64,000 nucleotides of DNA from NCBI GenBank assembly GCA_902762355.1, contig CACWNR010000001.1, positions 1 to 64,000 on the forward strand, given 5' to 3'. Made by a program: the position numbers and the translations under genes. Shown here piece after piece: positions 1 to 9,321 of this stretch. Origin of the DNA: an uncultured Bacteroidales bacterium (lineage in GTDB: Bacteria > Bacteroidota > Bacteroidia > Bacteroidales > Paludibacteraceae). The notes under the pieces were generated by a model, which worked only from the letters and a program-made list of their open reading frames with translations, did no database searches and was not told where the DNA came from. Every line of letters starts with the position of its first letter. The stretch's first letter is position 1.

Positions 1-266
1 TCAAAATCATCGCGTAACGCCCCTATCTGATAGTCGATTACCGGAGCCTCGGTTACGACATCGCCAATCTTGGCGAAGTGATCCGCATAGACCATGGTGG
101 CCTGCGTCATTTCGAGCACTTGTATCATTCGTTCCTGTCCCAGATAGACCCATTCGATATCGGGTTTGAGACAGATCATCGTGTACGGTTCAGTCGCTTT
201 CTGTGCGATCTCACGAATCGCCTTCGTCGGGCACACGCGTCCCGGTAAATAAAAAGTATCTATCAT
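1..266 (-). CDS. Glycosyltransferase-like protein, N-terminal part (runs off the left edge)
   Basis: Only the first 88 codons are present; the rest lies beyond base 1. The protein starts MIDTFYLPGR and contains the stretches MVYADHF and APVIDYQIGALRDDF. I recognise this combination from Bacteroidales proteins annotated as family 2 glycosyltransferases; that is recall, not a search. The start ATG (264-266) overlaps the stop of the upstream kinase-like gene in the pattern ATGA, so the two are almost certainly co-transcribed and translationally coupled. Sharing an operon with an amino-sugar kinase fits a role in sugar or envelope metabolism, but the acceptor and donor cannot be told from this fragment. 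Confidence 0.6.
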   Translation of the reverse strand, partial: MIDTFYLPGRVCPTKAIREIAQKATEPYTMICLKPDIEWVYLGQERMIQVLEMTQATMVYADHFAKIGDVVTEAPVIDYQIGALRDDF

Positions 267-1144
267 GTCGTCGGAATAATTGCTTCTTTATGAAATTCTT
301 TCAGTCCCTCGATAGGATCCTTGAGGATCGTGCCCAGCGGCAGTCCCTCCGCCCGCATGGCCTCTTCCAAAACAGGCTTGTAGAAGTACGCGATCGAACC
401 CACGAAGCCGACAGCTGAATTCTGAAGGCTGAATTCTGAATGCTTAAAATACTGCACCAGATTGCGGCGGATGAACTGCACGAAATGGTCATACACGAGG
501 GCGTGGATACGTTCGTCCTCGATATGATCCGCACAGAACTTGGATAGCTTGGCGAGGAAACGATTCGGGAAGGGTTGACGATATACTTTTTCGATGATAT
601 CCGCCATACTCGTCTCGTACTCCTTAAAGAATGCGTCCTTCAGATCGTCGCCCAACTGATTCTTCAGCAGGTCACCCACCAATCGTTTGCCGAGCACCGC
701 AGCCGAACCCTCATCGCCCAGGATATAACCCAGCGACGGCACACACCATTCGATCGTCTCGCCGTTGTAGAAACAACTGCCGCTACCCGTGCCGAGGATA
801 CAAGCCACCCCTGCGTTATGCCCCAACAGACCGCGTGCTGCACCGAGCATGTCGGACTCTACATGCACTTCGGCTTTCTTGAAAACAGCCTCCAGCGCGC
901 GTTGAACGAACACTTTTTTCTCCGGCGTACATCCCGCTCCGTAGAAGAAGACATGCGTCAGCGTACCTGCCCAGAGTAGGGGCGCAATCTGCGGTAATAA
1001 CTGGTTACTGATGCTGTTTTGCATCGCAATCGTGGTCTGAAAAAGCGGGTTGATACCATCGGTGAAAACGTCCGAACATTGTCCGCTCGCCGTGACGAGA
1101 CACCAGTGCACTTTGGTACTACCACTATCGGCTAAAAGAATCAT
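263..1144 (-). CDS. BadF/BadG-type ATPase, N-acetylglucosamine kinase-like
   Basis: A 293-residue sugar-kinase-fold protein of the BadF/BadG/BcrA/BcrD family, which includes N-acetylglucosamine kinases that phosphorylate GlcNAc with ATP in the cytoplasm. The N-terminal phosphate-binding loop reads ADSGSTKVHW (residues about 5-14) and a second glycine-rich loop GTGSGS is near residue 118. I chose the ATG at 1144 rather than an in-frame ATG at 1192 because the promoter lies between them and the protein then begins at the conserved MILLADSGSTK. A 7-bp repeat tract at 415-442 encodes the insert HSEFSLQNSA near the C-terminus. Substrate is inferred from family; glucosamine or another amino sugar is possible. 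Confidence 0.8.
   Translation of the reverse strand: MILLADSGSTKVHWCLVTASGQCSDVFTDGINPLFQTTIAMQNSISNQLLPQIAPLLWAGTLTHVFFYGAGCTPEKKVFVQRALEAVFKKAEVHVESDMLGAARGLLGHNAGVACILGTGSGSCFYNGETIEWCVPSLGYILGDEGSAAVLGKRLVGDLLKNQLGDDLKDAFFKEYETSMADIIEKVYRQPFPNRFLAKLSKFCADHIEDERIHALVYDHFVQFIRRNLVQYFKHSEFSLQNSAVGFVGSIAYFYKPVLEEAMRAEGLPLGTILKDPIEGLKEFHKEAIIPTT
413..443. repeat. 7-bp repeat tract in the kinase gene (unit CTGAATT, 4 copies)
   Basis: Four degenerate copies of CTGAATT at 415-421, 422-428, 429-435 and 436-442. The tract is in-frame coding sequence of the kinase-like gene and is read as HSEFSLQNSA. Confidence 0.8.
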
Positions 1145-1161
1145 AGTATTAAAATTTTTCG

Positions 1162-1192
1162 CAAAATTACAAAAAAAATTGCATATATGCAA
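1162..1192 (-). promoter_or_regulatory. Promoter of the kinase/glycosyltransferase pair
   Basis: On the minus strand TTG (1192-1190), a 20-nt spacer and TAATTTTG (1169-1162) match the Bacteroidota primary-sigma consensus TTG-N20-TAnnTTTG. The -33 region is the 14-bp palindrome TTGCATATATGCAA (1179-1192), which also contains the sulP-like start codon at 1187. Confidence 0.75.
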
Positions 1193-2932
1193 AAAAAATC
1201 GTACCCGATAAAAGAGGTTTTTTCGCCGAAGTTATTTCAGACCATACGAAACTATAACGGCAAGGCATTGGCGCAGGATTCGCTGGCGGGTATCATCGTC
1301 GGCATCGTGGCGATACCCTTGGCGATCGCGTTCGGTATATCGTCGGGTGTAGGTCCGACGGAGGGTCTGGTGACGGCTATCATCGCTGGCTTGCTGATAT
1401 CGGTATTCGGTGGTAGCAAGGTGCAGATAGGCGGCCCTACGGGTGCGTTCATCGTCATCATCTACGGCATCATTCAGCAGTTCGGTTTGACGGGCTTGAT
1501 GATCGCGACGGTGATGGCAGGAATCTTGCTGATCGCGATGGGTTTTGCCCGGTTGGGTTCGGTGATCAAGTTCGTGCCGTACCCGGTGATCGTGGGTTTC
1601 ACGGCTGGTATCGCGCTGACGATATTCAGCACGCAGATGAATGATTTCTTCGGGTTGGGGCTGACGAACGTGCCGGCTAACTTCGTAGATAAATGGATCT
1701 TCTACGCGCAGCATTTCACGGTCAACTGGTGGGCACTCGCGATAGGTGTTTTCTCGCTCTTGGTTTGCATTTTTATGCCGAAGGTCACGAAGCGCATTCC
1801 TGGCAGTTTGGCGGCTATCATCTTCGCGACCTTGGTGGTGTGGCTCCTGAAGGAGTTTGCTCCCGCGGCATGGGGTGTGGCTTCGATCCAGACGATCGGT
1901 GACCTCTATGCGTTACCGCACGGTATCCCGGCGCCGCACGTGCCGAATATCGAGTTGGCGGAAGGACAGACGATGCTGTCGTTGATACGTGAACTCTTCC
2001 CGTCGGCGTTCACGATCGCGATGCTCGGAGCCATCGAATCGTTACTGAGCGCGATGGTGGCAGACGGTGTGATCGGCGATCGGCATAACTCGAACACGGA
2101 GTTGATCGCGCAAGGCGTAGCGAACATAGTAGTGCCGTTCTTCGGCGGTATCCCGGCGACGGGCGCGATCGCGCGCACGATGACGAACATCAATAACGGC
2201 GGACGTACGCCGGTGGCAGGTGTCGTGCATGCGGTGGTGCTGCTGCTCGTGCTGCTGTTCTTGGGTCAACTCGTGGGAATGATTCCGATGTCGTGTCTGG
2301 CAGCCGTGCTGATCATGGTAGCGTACTCGATGAGCGGCTGGAAGACGATTGTCGGTTTGTTCAAGCACCGCAACCGCGATTTCTGGGTGCTGGTGATCAC
2401 ATTCCTGCTGACGGTAATCTTCGATTTGACGATCGCTATCGAAGTGGGCTTGCTGCTGGCGATGGTGCTCTTCCTGATGCGTACGAACGAGCAGACGCAT
2501 ATACGTACGCTCCATAAGGAGATCGACCCGAACGAGGATAGCGAGAGCAACCTCAACCTCGAGCACCTGACCATTCCTGAGGGTGTGGAGGTGTATGAGA
2601 TCGATGGCCCGTATTTCTTCGGTATCGCGAACCGTTTCGACGAGATCATGCTGCACGTGAGCGGTAAGGACTATCCGGTGCGTATCATCCGCATGCGTAA
2701 GGTACCGTTCGTCGATTCGACGGCGATGCATAATCTGAGTATGCTGATTCAGCGCTCGCACAAAGAGGGCATCACGATCATCCTCTCGGGCGTGAATGAC
2801 CACGTGCATAAGCAGTTGATGCAAGGCGGTATAGAGCAGCAGATGGATCCGCATAATATCTGCGCGAACATACATTTCGCTCTTCGTAGAGCTTCCGATA
2901 TTATGGAACAAAGAGCAATGAACAAAGACTAA
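1187..2932 (+). CDS. SulP family inorganic anion transporter with STAS domain
   Basis: A 581-residue inner-membrane permease of the SulP family, which move sulfate, bicarbonate or similar anions. About eleven hydrophobic segments span residues 30-430, with the family signatures [12 protein letters not shown] and [12 protein letters not shown]-terminal STAS domain follows (about 450-570), including [10 protein letters not shown]. The ATG at 1187 keeps the whole family N-terminus; no other in-frame ATG is available before the first membrane segment. The last residues EQRAMNKD and the stop are encoded by a 7-bp repeat tract (2906-2933). I found no convincing promoter upstream of 1187. The ion transported cannot be decided from sequence. 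Confidence 0.9.
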   Translation: MQKKSYPIKEVFSPKLFQTIRNYNGKALAQDSLAGIIVGIVAIPLAIAFGISSGVGPTEGLVTAIIAGLLISVFGGSKVQIGGPTGAFIVIIYGIIQQFGLTGLMIATVMAGILLIAMGFARLGSVIKFVPYPVIVGFTAGIALTIFSTQMNDFFGLGLTNVPANFVDKWIFYAQHFTVNWWALAIGVFSLLVCIFMPKVTKRIPGSLAAIIFATLVVWLLKEFAPAAWGVASIQTIGDLYALPHGIPAPHVPNIELAEGQTMLSLIRELFPSAFTIAMLGAIESLLSAMVADGVIGDRHNSNTELIAQGVANIVVPFFGGIPATGAIARTMTNINNGGRTPVAGVVHAVVLLLVLLFLGQLVGMIPMSCLAAVLIMVAYSMSGWKTIVGLFKHRNRDFWVLVITFLLTVIFDLTIAIEVGLLLAMVLFLMRTNEQTHIRTLHKEIDPNEDSESNLNLEHLTIPEGVEVYEIDGPYFFGIANRFDEIMLHVSGKDYPVRIIRMRKVPFVDSTAMHNLSMLIQRSHKEGITIILSGVNDHVHKQLMQGGIEQQMDPHNICANIHFALRRASDIMEQRAMNKD

Positions 2933-2933
2933 A
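2906..2933. repeat. 7-bp repeat tract at the end of the SulP gene (unit GAACAAA, 4 copies)
   Basis: GAACAAA, GAGCAAT, GAACAAA and GACTAAA in exact 7-bp phase. The last copy supplies the TAA stop codon (2930-2932) of the SulP gene. Confidence 0.75.
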
Positions 2934-2969
2934 GATAACTTTTTATTAACCCTTAAAAAAATTAACACT

Positions 2970-3518
2970 ATGGCAAAGAAATTTATCTGCCCGATTTGTG
3001 GTTATGTACACGAGGGCACAGAGGCTCCGGAGCGTTGTCCGCAATGCAAACAAATCGTTGAGTGGAAGGTAGCTTCCGACGACAAGTTGAACTTCGCATG
3101 CGAGCATGTACTGGGCGTAGCAAAGAACGAGATGGATCCGATCATCCACGATGGTCTGCGTGCACACTTCATCGGTGAGTGCACCGAGGTAGGTCAGTAC
3201 CTGGCCATGGCTCGTCAAGCTGATCGCGAGGGCTATCCGGAGGTAGCAGAGGCTTTCCGTCGTTATGCATACGAAGAGGCAGATCATGCTTCGCGTTTTG
3301 CTGAACTGCTCGGTGAGATCGTTTGGGACACCAAGACGAACTTGGAGAAACGTATGTTGGCAGAGTCGGGTGCTTGCGAAGATAAACTCAATATCGCTAA
3401 ACGTGCGAAAGAGTTGAACCTTGACCCGATCCACGACACGGTACACGAGATGGCTCGCGACGAGGCTCGTCACGGAAAAGGCTTTGAAGGCTTATTCAAT
3501 CGCTATTTTAAAAAATAA
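2970..3518 (+). CDS. Rubrerythrin with N-terminal rubredoxin domain (reverse rubrerythrin)
   Basis: A 182-residue cytoplasmic non-haem iron protein, likely an NADH-linked peroxidase that protects an anaerobe from hydrogen peroxide. The rubredoxin iron site is at the N-terminus: CPIC (Cys7, Cys10) and CPQC (Cys23, Cys26). The ferritin-like diiron domain follows, with the helix motifs [13 protein letters not shown] and [10 protein letters not shown] and a late DEARH. Classical rubrerythrins carry the rubredoxin domain at the C-terminus; this order is the reverse form known from clostridia and Bacteroidota. It lies 37 bp after the SulP gene in the same direction. Its 3' end converges on mnmA with 16 bp between the stop codons. 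Confidence 0.9.
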   Translation: MAKKFICPICGYVHEGTEAPERCPQCKQIVEWKVASDDKLNFACEHVLGVAKNEMDPIIHDGLRAHFIGECTEVGQYLAMARQADREGYPEVAEAFRRYAYEEADHASRFAELLGEIVWDTKTNLEKRMLAESGACEDKLNIAKRAKELNLDPIHDTVHEMARDEARHGKGFEGLFNRYFKK

Positions 3519-3519
3519 A

Positions 3520-3551
3520 TAGGATCCTAGGAACCTAGGAGCCTAGGATGA
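3520..3551. repeat. 8-bp repeat tract at the end of mnmA (unit TAGGAACC, 4 copies)
   Basis: TAGGATCC, TAGGAACC, TAGGAGCC and TAGGATGA in 8-bp phase. On the minus strand the tract encodes the last residues of mnmA (ILGS) and its TAG stop (3535-3537). Confidence 0.75.
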
Positions 3552-4659
3552 TGCCTCCGCCGACCACGAGGTCGTCTGAATAGATGACGACGGATTGACC
3601 GGGGGTGATACCCCAGACGGGAGTTGCAAATGAGATGCAATTCCCGTCTATCTTTTTGACGGGAACCGCTGCGCTTCGATAACGAACTTTGGCGGTAAGA
3701 TCGGCTGCGCCTGTAAGACCGCTGCGCTGTAAGACCGCTGCGCTGTAAGACCGCTGCGCTGTAGGAGTAAAGCGTAGTTCGGTGGCATACATGTCATCGT
3801 TGGTGCCGAGGGTGATGCGGTTGGTGGCAGCATCGATGCGGGTGATATAAGCAGGATGACCGAGGGCGATGCCAAGTCCTTTGCGTTGCCCGATGGTATA
3901 GTTGACGTAACCTTCGTGGTGACCGAGAACCTTACCGTTCGCGTCGATATACTCGCCCGCGTGTACGCGTTCGTTATAATCAGGCACGTTCGCGCGCAGG
4001 AAAGTGCGGTAGTCATCGTCGGGGATGAAGCAAATCTCCTGGCTCTCGCGCTTGACGGCGAGTTTCTCATAACCGTGCTGACGAGCTATCTCACGCACCT
4101 GCTCTTTGGTATAGTCTCCCAGCGGGAAGATGGTTCGTTGGAGTTGTTCCTCGGTCAGCATCCAAAGGAAATAGGTCTGGTCTTTCTTGGTATCCGCTGC
4201 GGTGCGCAGATAGACATGCCCGTCGCGCTCGGCGATGCGGGCGTAATGACCGGTGGCGATAAAGTCGCACCCCATCTCGTCTGCCAGATGCAACATCTCA
4301 CCCCATTTGATAGTGGCGTTACAGAGCACGCAGGGGTTGGGTGTTCGGCCTGCCATGTATTCGTCAATGAAGTTCTGTATGACGCAACGTTTGAAAGTCT
4401 CCCGGAAGTCCACTATGTGGTGCTCAAAACCCATCCGCTCCGCATTATGCTTGGCTTCCATGATCGAGTCGATGGTGCAGCAGCCTTTTTCTTTGGCGAT
4501 GCAGGACTCTTTGATCGAGTCATAAGTACGGAAAGTGACGCCGACTACTTCGTAGCCTTGCTCCAACAGCAACATCGCACTCACCGTGGAGTCAATGCCG
4601 CCGGACATCCCTAGAAGCACGCGGTGCTTATTGGTCATTTGTGATTGGTCATTGGTCAT
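3535..4659 (-). CDS. mnmA: tRNA-specific 2-thiouridylase MnmA
   Basis: Installs sulfur at position 2 of the wobble uridine in tRNAs for Lys, Glu and Gln, using ATP and a persulfide. The 374-residue protein shows the PP-loop SGGIDST near residue 19, the first catalytic cysteine in TPNPCVLCN, and the second in RESQEICFIPDDD. A C-terminal beta-barrel domain follows. The start is uncertain: ATGs at 4659 and 4638 are both inside a 7-bp repeat tract that encodes MTNDQSQMTNK, and residues before VLLGMSGG are non-conserved. The barrel domain carries an unusual insertion encoded by a 16-bp tandem repeat (3695-3765). The gene follows the ABC exporter directly (TAAATG), as the last gene of that operon. 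Confidence 0.93.
   Translation of the reverse strand: MTNDQSQMTNKHRVLLGMSGGIDSTVSAMLLLEQGYEVVGVTFRTYDSIKESCIAKEKGCCTIDSIMEAKHNAERMGFEHHIVDFRETFKRCVIQNFIDEYMAGRTPNPCVLCNATIKWGEMLHLADEMGCDFIATGHYARIAERDGHVYLRTAADTKKDQTYFLWMLTEEQLQRTIFPLGDYTKEQVREIARQHGYEKLAVKRESQEICFIPDDDYRTFLRANVPDYNERVHAGEYIDANGKVLGHHEGYVNYTIGQRKGLGIALGHPAYITRIDAATNRITLGTNDDMYATELRFTPTAQRSYSAAVLQRSGLTGAADLTAKVRYRSAAVPVKKIDGNCISFATPVWGITPGQSVVIYSDDLVVGGGIILGS
3695..3765. repeat. 16-bp tandem repeat inside mnmA (three perfect copies)
   Basis: Unit GTAAGACCGCTGCGCT is repeated exactly at 3713-3728, 3729-3744 and 3745-3760, preceded by a diverged copy at 3695-3712. Three units make 48 bp, so the reading frame is kept. It encodes a region rich in R, S and A in the C-terminal domain of MnmA that typical family members lack. 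Confidence 0.85.
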
Positions 4660-4660
4660 T
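4630..4660. repeat. 7-bp repeat tract at the start of mnmA (unit ATTGGTC, 4 copies)
   Basis: ATTGGTC, ATTTGTG, ATTGGTC, ATTGGTC then ATT in exact 7-bp phase. Read on the minus strand it gives both candidate start codons of mnmA and the peptide MTNDQSQMTN. Confidence 0.85.
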
Positions 4661-6525
4661 TATTTCTGCATGTCCACTAATTTCGTGTAGTATCCACCGA
4701 GGGCATAGAGGTCTTTGTGCGTGCCGCGCTCCACAATCTGTCCTTCGTGCATGACGCAGATGAGATCCGCGTGCTTGATAGTAGAGAGTCGGTGGGCTAC
4801 GACGAGGGTGGTGCGCTCTTTCATCAGGTGCTCCAGGGCTTCCTGAACCAGTCGTTCGGACTCGGTGTCAAGTGCCGAAGTAGCCTCATCGAGGATGAGT
4901 ATCGGCGGGTTTTTGAGGATAGCACGTGCGATAGACAGACGTTGACGTTGACCACCGGAGAGGCGACTGCCGCGATCACCGATATTAGTCTCATAACCTT
5001 CGGGCATCTGCGAGATGAACTCGTGTGCATTGGCGATACGTGCCGCTTGCTCCACCGCTTCAGGCCATGTGAGACCGTTGGGTGCAGGTTGGGTAGTATC
5101 GACACCGAAGGTGATGTTATTATAGACCGTGTCATTGAAGAGCACGGGTTCCTGACAAACGATACCCATGAGCGAACGCAGGTCGTGGGTAGAGAAAGAC
5201 CGAATGTCGGTGCCGTCAAGCGTGATAGAACCTTGGTCGGGGTCATAGAAGCGCGGCACCAGATCGGTCATGGTGGTCTTACCGGATCCGGACTGTCCGA
5301 CGAGTGCGACCGTCTTGCCCTTCGGGATTGAGAGACAGATATCCGTCAGCACCTCCCGTTCCGGTTGGTAACTGAAGTGGACATGCTCGAAGGCGAGGCC
5401 TTGGTGGAAAGAGTCCAATGTCAGTGGTGCAGGGTGTTCGGGTTCGGGTATGTTCGACTGCGTGTTGAGGATCTTATCGATACGCTCCAGCGACGCCATG
5501 CCTCGGCGAATGCCGTATGATGCCCGGCTGAGGTCTTTGGAGGGGTTGATGATCGAGTAGAAGATGACGAGGTAATAGATGAACGTGGAGGCATCTATCG
5601 TCGCATGATCGGAGAGGATCAGCAGACCACCGAACCAGAGGATGATGGCTATCAACGCCGTGCCCAAGAACTCCGAGAGCGGGTGGGCAAGGTAATACCG
5701 GCGGTTGATGCGGTTGAAGGTCGCGCGGGTGGCATTGATGAGGGTGTTGAAGCGCTCGCGTAACTTATGCTGCGCATTAAAACCCTTCACGACACGCAGG
5801 CCGAGCAGTGTCTCATCGATGGAGGAGAGTATCTCGGCGTTCTGCTCCTGTCCTTTGGTGGACGCGCGCTTGAGACTGCGGCCGATGCGACCGATAAAGA
5901 AGATCGCGACAGGCATGAGTAGCAGCACGAAAAGCGTCAGTTGCCACGAGATGACAAAGAGGGTGATGAGATAGACGAGTATCATCACGGGGTCTTTGAA
6001 GAGGATATCGAGTGCCGACATGATGGAACCCTCCACTTCGCCGACGTCGTTAGTCATGCGGGAGATGACATCGCCGCGACGCGCCTCAGTGAAGTATCCC
6101 ATCGGGAGGGAGAGCACTTTGTCGTAGAGTTGTTGTCTGAGGTCACGGAGTACGCCGGTGCGGATAGGCACCATGTAGTAGTTCGCCAACCATGCCGCCC
6201 CGCATTTGAGTCCGGTCATGATGACAAGGAAGAGTCCAAGTTGCATCAGGATAAAACTCGAGCCGTGGATGGCTATCTGCTCGTTGAGCAGGTAGTAGAG
6301 ATTGGAGCGGAGTGCCGCCATCGTCTCTTGGATCCCGTTCACGCTCGCCAAGTCGATATGTTGCGCCTCAACGGCGGTCAGACCGAAGAGAATACGCAGC
6401 ACGGGAATGATGGCGGCGAAGGAGAACAACGACAGGATCGTTGAGAGCAGGTTGAAGATGATGTTGAGTGCCATCAAGCCTTTGTAGGGCGGCACGAAAC
6501 GTTTTATGAGGGTTATAAACGGCAT
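4660..6525 (-). CDS. ABC exporter, MsbA-like (fused membrane and ATPase domains)
   Basis: A 621-residue half-transporter that should work as a homodimer in the inner membrane. Six hydrophobic segments lie in residues 15-330. The ATPase domain shows Walker A GQSGSGKTT, the ABC signature LSGGQRQR, Walker B ILILDEATSALD and an H-loop in VVAHRLST. Between lpxK and mnmA, next to envelope genes, a lipid A flippase role like MsbA is the likeliest reading, because LpxK makes the lipid A precursor. Other multidrug or lipid exporters of the same fold cannot be excluded. It lies 2 bp downstream of lpxK. Confidence 0.85.
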   Translation of the reverse strand: MPFITLIKRFVPPYKGLMALNIIFNLLSTILSLFSFAAIIPVLRILFGLTAVEAQHIDLASVNGIQETMAALRSNLYYLLNEQIAIHGSSFILMQLGLFLVIMTGLKCGAAWLANYYMVPIRTGVLRDLRQQLYDKVLSLPMGYFTEARRGDVISRMTNDVGEVEGSIMSALDILFKDPVMILVYLITLFVISWQLTLFVLLLMPVAIFFIGRIGRSLKRASTKGQEQNAEILSSIDETLLGLRVVKGFNAQHKLRERFNTLINATRATFNRINRRYYLAHPLSEFLGTALIAIILWFGGLLILSDHATIDASTFIYYLVIFYSIINPSKDLSRASYGIRRGMASLERIDKILNTQSNIPEPEHPAPLTLDSFHQGLAFEHVHFSYQPEREVLTDICLSIPKGKTVALVGQSGSGKTTMTDLVPRFYDPDQGSITLDGTDIRSFSTHDLRSLMGIVCQEPVLFNDTVYNNITFGVDTTQPAPNGLTWPEAVEQAARIANAHEFISQMPEGYETNIGDRGSRLSGGQRQRLSIARAILKNPPILILDEATSALDTESERLVQEALEHLMKERTTLVVAHRLSTIKHADLICVMHEGQIVERGTHKDLYALGGYYTKLVDMQK

Positions 6526-6527
6526 GG

Positions 6528-7550
6528 CTAACGTTGATTTTCGTGAACGTATTGAAGTATTTGTTTGTCGAAATATTCTTTTGGGGTGCAGAACCGCATC
6601 CGGATAGGCAGGGCGATGAGGGCTTTGCCTTGTGCATCGAGTTGTTCGGCCAGGGTGGAGGACTGTAGACGCTGCAGATCTTTCTCCGTAGTGAGCACGA
6701 ACTCAAAGGGTTTGGCTTTCGCGAGGATGGTCTCTATATCCTCCGGCGTAAAACTGTGATGATCGGGGTAGGCAAGTAACTCTGCCTGCGGATAGAGGGA
6801 GCGTACATGCTCGTACATATACTCGGGTCGCGCGATGCCGGTGAGCACAAGAGGTGTGCCTTTTTGCGTGAGCGGTGCGTACTCGATACCCGCGAAATGG
6901 AGTTGCTGATAGGTCGGCAGATGAAGGCGGTTATCGATGACGCGCATGTCGATCGGACGGATGGTGTCCGGACACTTGGTGACGACTATCGTGTCGGCTT
7001 TGAGTGCCCGCGACGGTAGGTCGCGGAGTGTCCCCCAAGGCAACATATGGTCGTCGATATAGAGCCGGTCATAGGGCGTGAGCAGCACCGTGAATCCGCA
7101 ACGGATGGAGCGATGCTGCATCGCGTCGTCGAGTACAATCACGTCCAGGCCTTCTACCTGTCGCTTGAGTTGGTACACGCCCCGCACACGGCTCTCGCAG
7201 ACCGCGATAGGCAGGTCAGGGAAGGTGCGGTGCATCTGCATCGCCTCGTCGCCCAGAGTCTCCGCCGTCGATTGGCTGTCCGCCATGACAAACCCGCGCG
7301 TCGTACGTTTGTACCCCCGCGAGAGAATAGCGGGATGGTAGCCGTGATCGAGCAGAAGTTGGACAATATACGCCGTCATGGGTGTCTTGCCCGTTCCGCC
7401 GACGGCGATGTTACCCACGCAGATAGTGGGGATATCCACACGGAACGAGGGCAGCAGACGCTGGTCGAAGAGCATATGCCGGATGGCTACACCCAAGGCG
7501 TAGAGCCAACTCAGCGGGATGAGCAATATGTTAACGAATGATGATCTCAT
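6528..7550 (-). CDS. lpxK: Tetraacyldisaccharide 4'-kinase LpxK
   Basis: Transfers phosphate from ATP to the 4' position of the lipid A disaccharide at the inner membrane. The 340-residue protein has one N-terminal membrane anchor (ILLIPLSWLYALGVAIRHML) followed by the conserved PTICVGNIAVGGTGKTP containing the P-loop, and the later DDAMQHR and TTEKDLQRL motifs. The start overlaps the end of sppA by 20 bp, which is common for this gene pair in Bacteroidales. The MsbA-like exporter directly downstream would move the product across the membrane. Confidence 0.94.
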   Translation of the reverse strand: MRSSFVNILLIPLSWLYALGVAIRHMLFDQRLLPSFRVDIPTICVGNIAVGGTGKTPMTAYIVQLLLDHGYHPAILSRGYKRTTRGFVMADSQSTAETLGDEAMQMHRTFPDLPIAVCESRVRGVYQLKRQVEGLDVIVLDDAMQHRSIRCGFTVLLTPYDRLYIDDHMLPWGTLRDLPSRALKADTIVVTKCPDTIRPIDMRVIDNRLHLPTYQQLHFAGIEYAPLTQKGTPLVLTGIARPEYMYEHVRSLYPQAELLAYPDHHSFTPEDIETILAKAKPFEFVLTTEKDLQRLQSSTLAEQLDAQGKALIALPIRMRFCTPKEYFDKQILQYVHENQR

Positions 7551-9303
7551 CCATACGTGCCATGATACGCGGCTTCGAACAGAACGCTTTCACTTTGAGG
7601 ATCAGTTTCTCTTCGTCGGTCGTGTTGTCAAACATCTTCAGGATCTCTTCGTACGGATCCACTACATCGGGGTAGTAGCATAACTGATAGTCCTCGAGAC
7701 CCGCCAACTCAACGGCCTTAGCGATAGCATTGTCGATATTACCCATCTCGTCCACGAGGCCTATCTCTTTGGCTTTAGCACCCAACCAAACACGTCCTTC
7801 GCCCACCGATTTGATGTAATCTTGACTCACGTGACGACCCTCAGCACAACGGCTGGTGAACAGGTCATAGCCGCGCTCGATCATGGCCTGCATCATCGCG
7901 CGCTCCTCGGTGTTCATGCCTTTGTAGATCATGTTTGCCTCCAAGTCGGAGTGTTGGTTGGTGGAGACACCGTCTATATCGAGGCCGATCTTATCACGCA
8001 GTTTGCCTACGTTGGGGATGGTACCGAAGATACCGATCGAGCCGGTGAGGGTGATTGGCTCGGCATAGATATAATCCGCACCACAGGAGATATAATAGCC
8101 ACCCGAAGCAGCCAGACCACCCATCGAAACGACAACGGGGATACTATCGGCCTTGATCTTCTGGATAGCATGCCAGATCTGCTCGCTGGCATCTGCTGAA
8201 CCACCCGGGCTGTTAACGCGCAGCACGAGAGCTTTGATATCATCGTCTTTAGCGATCTTCTTGAAGGTCTTCAGTACGTCTTGGCTCACGATACCGTCTT
8301 GGCCGTCTTCGGAGATCTCGCCTTCCAGGTAGAGGACAGCCACTTTATCTTTGACTTTCGACTCCGGACGCTTGACCGCTGCCAGTTTGGAAGTGGTGAG
8401 GGTCTTGAAGTCTTTCGTGCCGCAGTAGATACGCAACAGCGAGTCCATGTCCTGTCCATAAACGAGGGTATCCACGAGTCCCTCTTTGACCTGCTCCTTC
8501 GCACTCTGCAGCCCCATGTAACGGTCTGCGAGGGCCTCGAGTTGGGTGTCGGTCAGGTGACGCGATGCACCTACGGCTGCTTTGTACTCACCCCATATGC
8601 CATCGAGGAATTGCTTGCTCTGCTCGCGGTCGGCATCAGACATCGAGGTGCGGAAGAAAGGCTCCACGGCGGACTTGAAGGTACCGACTTTGAGGATCTG
8701 CATCTCTACGCCTATCTTCTCCATGACGCGGGTGTAGTACATCTTCGTGACGGTCAGTCCGTTCCACTCGACCGCACCCGTCGGGTCGAGACATATGCGG
8801 TCGGCTACAGAAGCGATATAGTAGTTAGATGCCCCGTAGTTCTTTGCTGATGCCAGGATCCATTTGCCGCTGGTCTTGAAGTCGAGCAACGCATCACGGA
8901 TGGCTTTCGCTCCGGCAGGAGTCATTGACAAACGACCGCCGTCCAACCAGATACCGAGTATTTTGTCATCGTTCTTGGCGAGACGGATATTCGCAAGGAT
9001 ATCGTCCAGACCGACATTGTCCGTGTTGGTGTAGTTGCTGTAGGGCACAGAACTGAGTACCGAAACGAAGGGGTTCTCCTCCTGCGCCTGCTCTACGAGC
9101 GTACCTTTGAGTTGGAGACGATAAACGGTCTTGTCCTCCAGCGTCACGGACGAGGTGGAGAACATGTCGCCCATGATCCAACCGAGGATAGCGCTGCAAA
9201 TGAAATACACGGCGAAGAAAATAAGACATCCGCCTAAACAACCGATTCTGCGACGGGGACGAGGCTGTCCGTCCGGCGTCTGGGTGTTGGAAATAAAAAT
9301 CAT
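7531..9303 (-). CDS. sppA: Signal peptide peptidase SppA, 67-kDa type
   Basis: Membrane-bound serine protease that degrades signal peptides left after secretion. The 590-residue protein has one N-terminal membrane helix (about residues 24-46) after a basic segment (RPRRR). It has the tandem S49 peptidase repeats of the long form: the first carries the catalytic lysine in SAKNYGASNYYIAS, and the second the nucleophile in SMGGLAASGGYYIS followed by TGSIGIFG. The lysine-serine dyad is therefore intact. It lies 34 bp after rnhB and overlaps lpxK. Confidence 0.93.
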   Translation of the reverse strand: MIFISNTQTPDGQPRPRRRIGCLGGCLIFFAVYFICSAILGWIMGDMFSTSSVTLEDKTVYRLQLKGTLVEQAQEENPFVSVLSSVPYSNYTNTDNVGLDDILANIRLAKNDDKILGIWLDGGRLSMTPAGAKAIRDALLDFKTSGKWILASAKNYGASNYYIASVADRICLDPTGAVEWNGLTVTKMYYTRVMEKIGVEMQILKVGTFKSAVEPFFRTSMSDADREQSKQFLDGIWGEYKAAVGASRHLTDTQLEALADRYMGLQSAKEQVKEGLVDTLVYGQDMDSLLRIYCGTKDFKTLTTSKLAAVKRPESKVKDKVAVLYLEGEISEDGQDGIVSQDVLKTFKKIAKDDDIKALVLRVNSPGGSADASEQIWHAIQKIKADSIPVVVSMGGLAASGGYYISCGADYIYAEPITLTGSIGIFGTIPNVGKLRDKIGLDIDGVSTNQHSDLEANMIYKGMNTEERAMMQAMIERGYDLFTSRCAEGRHVSQDYIKSVGEGRVWLGAKAKEIGLVDEMGNIDNAIAKAVELAGLEDYQLCYYPDVVDPYEEILKMFDNTTDEEKLILKVKAFCSKPRIMARMDEIIIR

Positions 9304-9321
9304 TTTTTTAGCAATTTATAG

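Noticed and set aside
2042-2968. Long open frame on the minus strand (about 308 codons) opposite the SulP gene
   Set aside because: It is the antisense of a clear transporter gene, is very rich in His, Arg and Gln, and matches no family I know. It is a by-product of the codon bias of the real gene.
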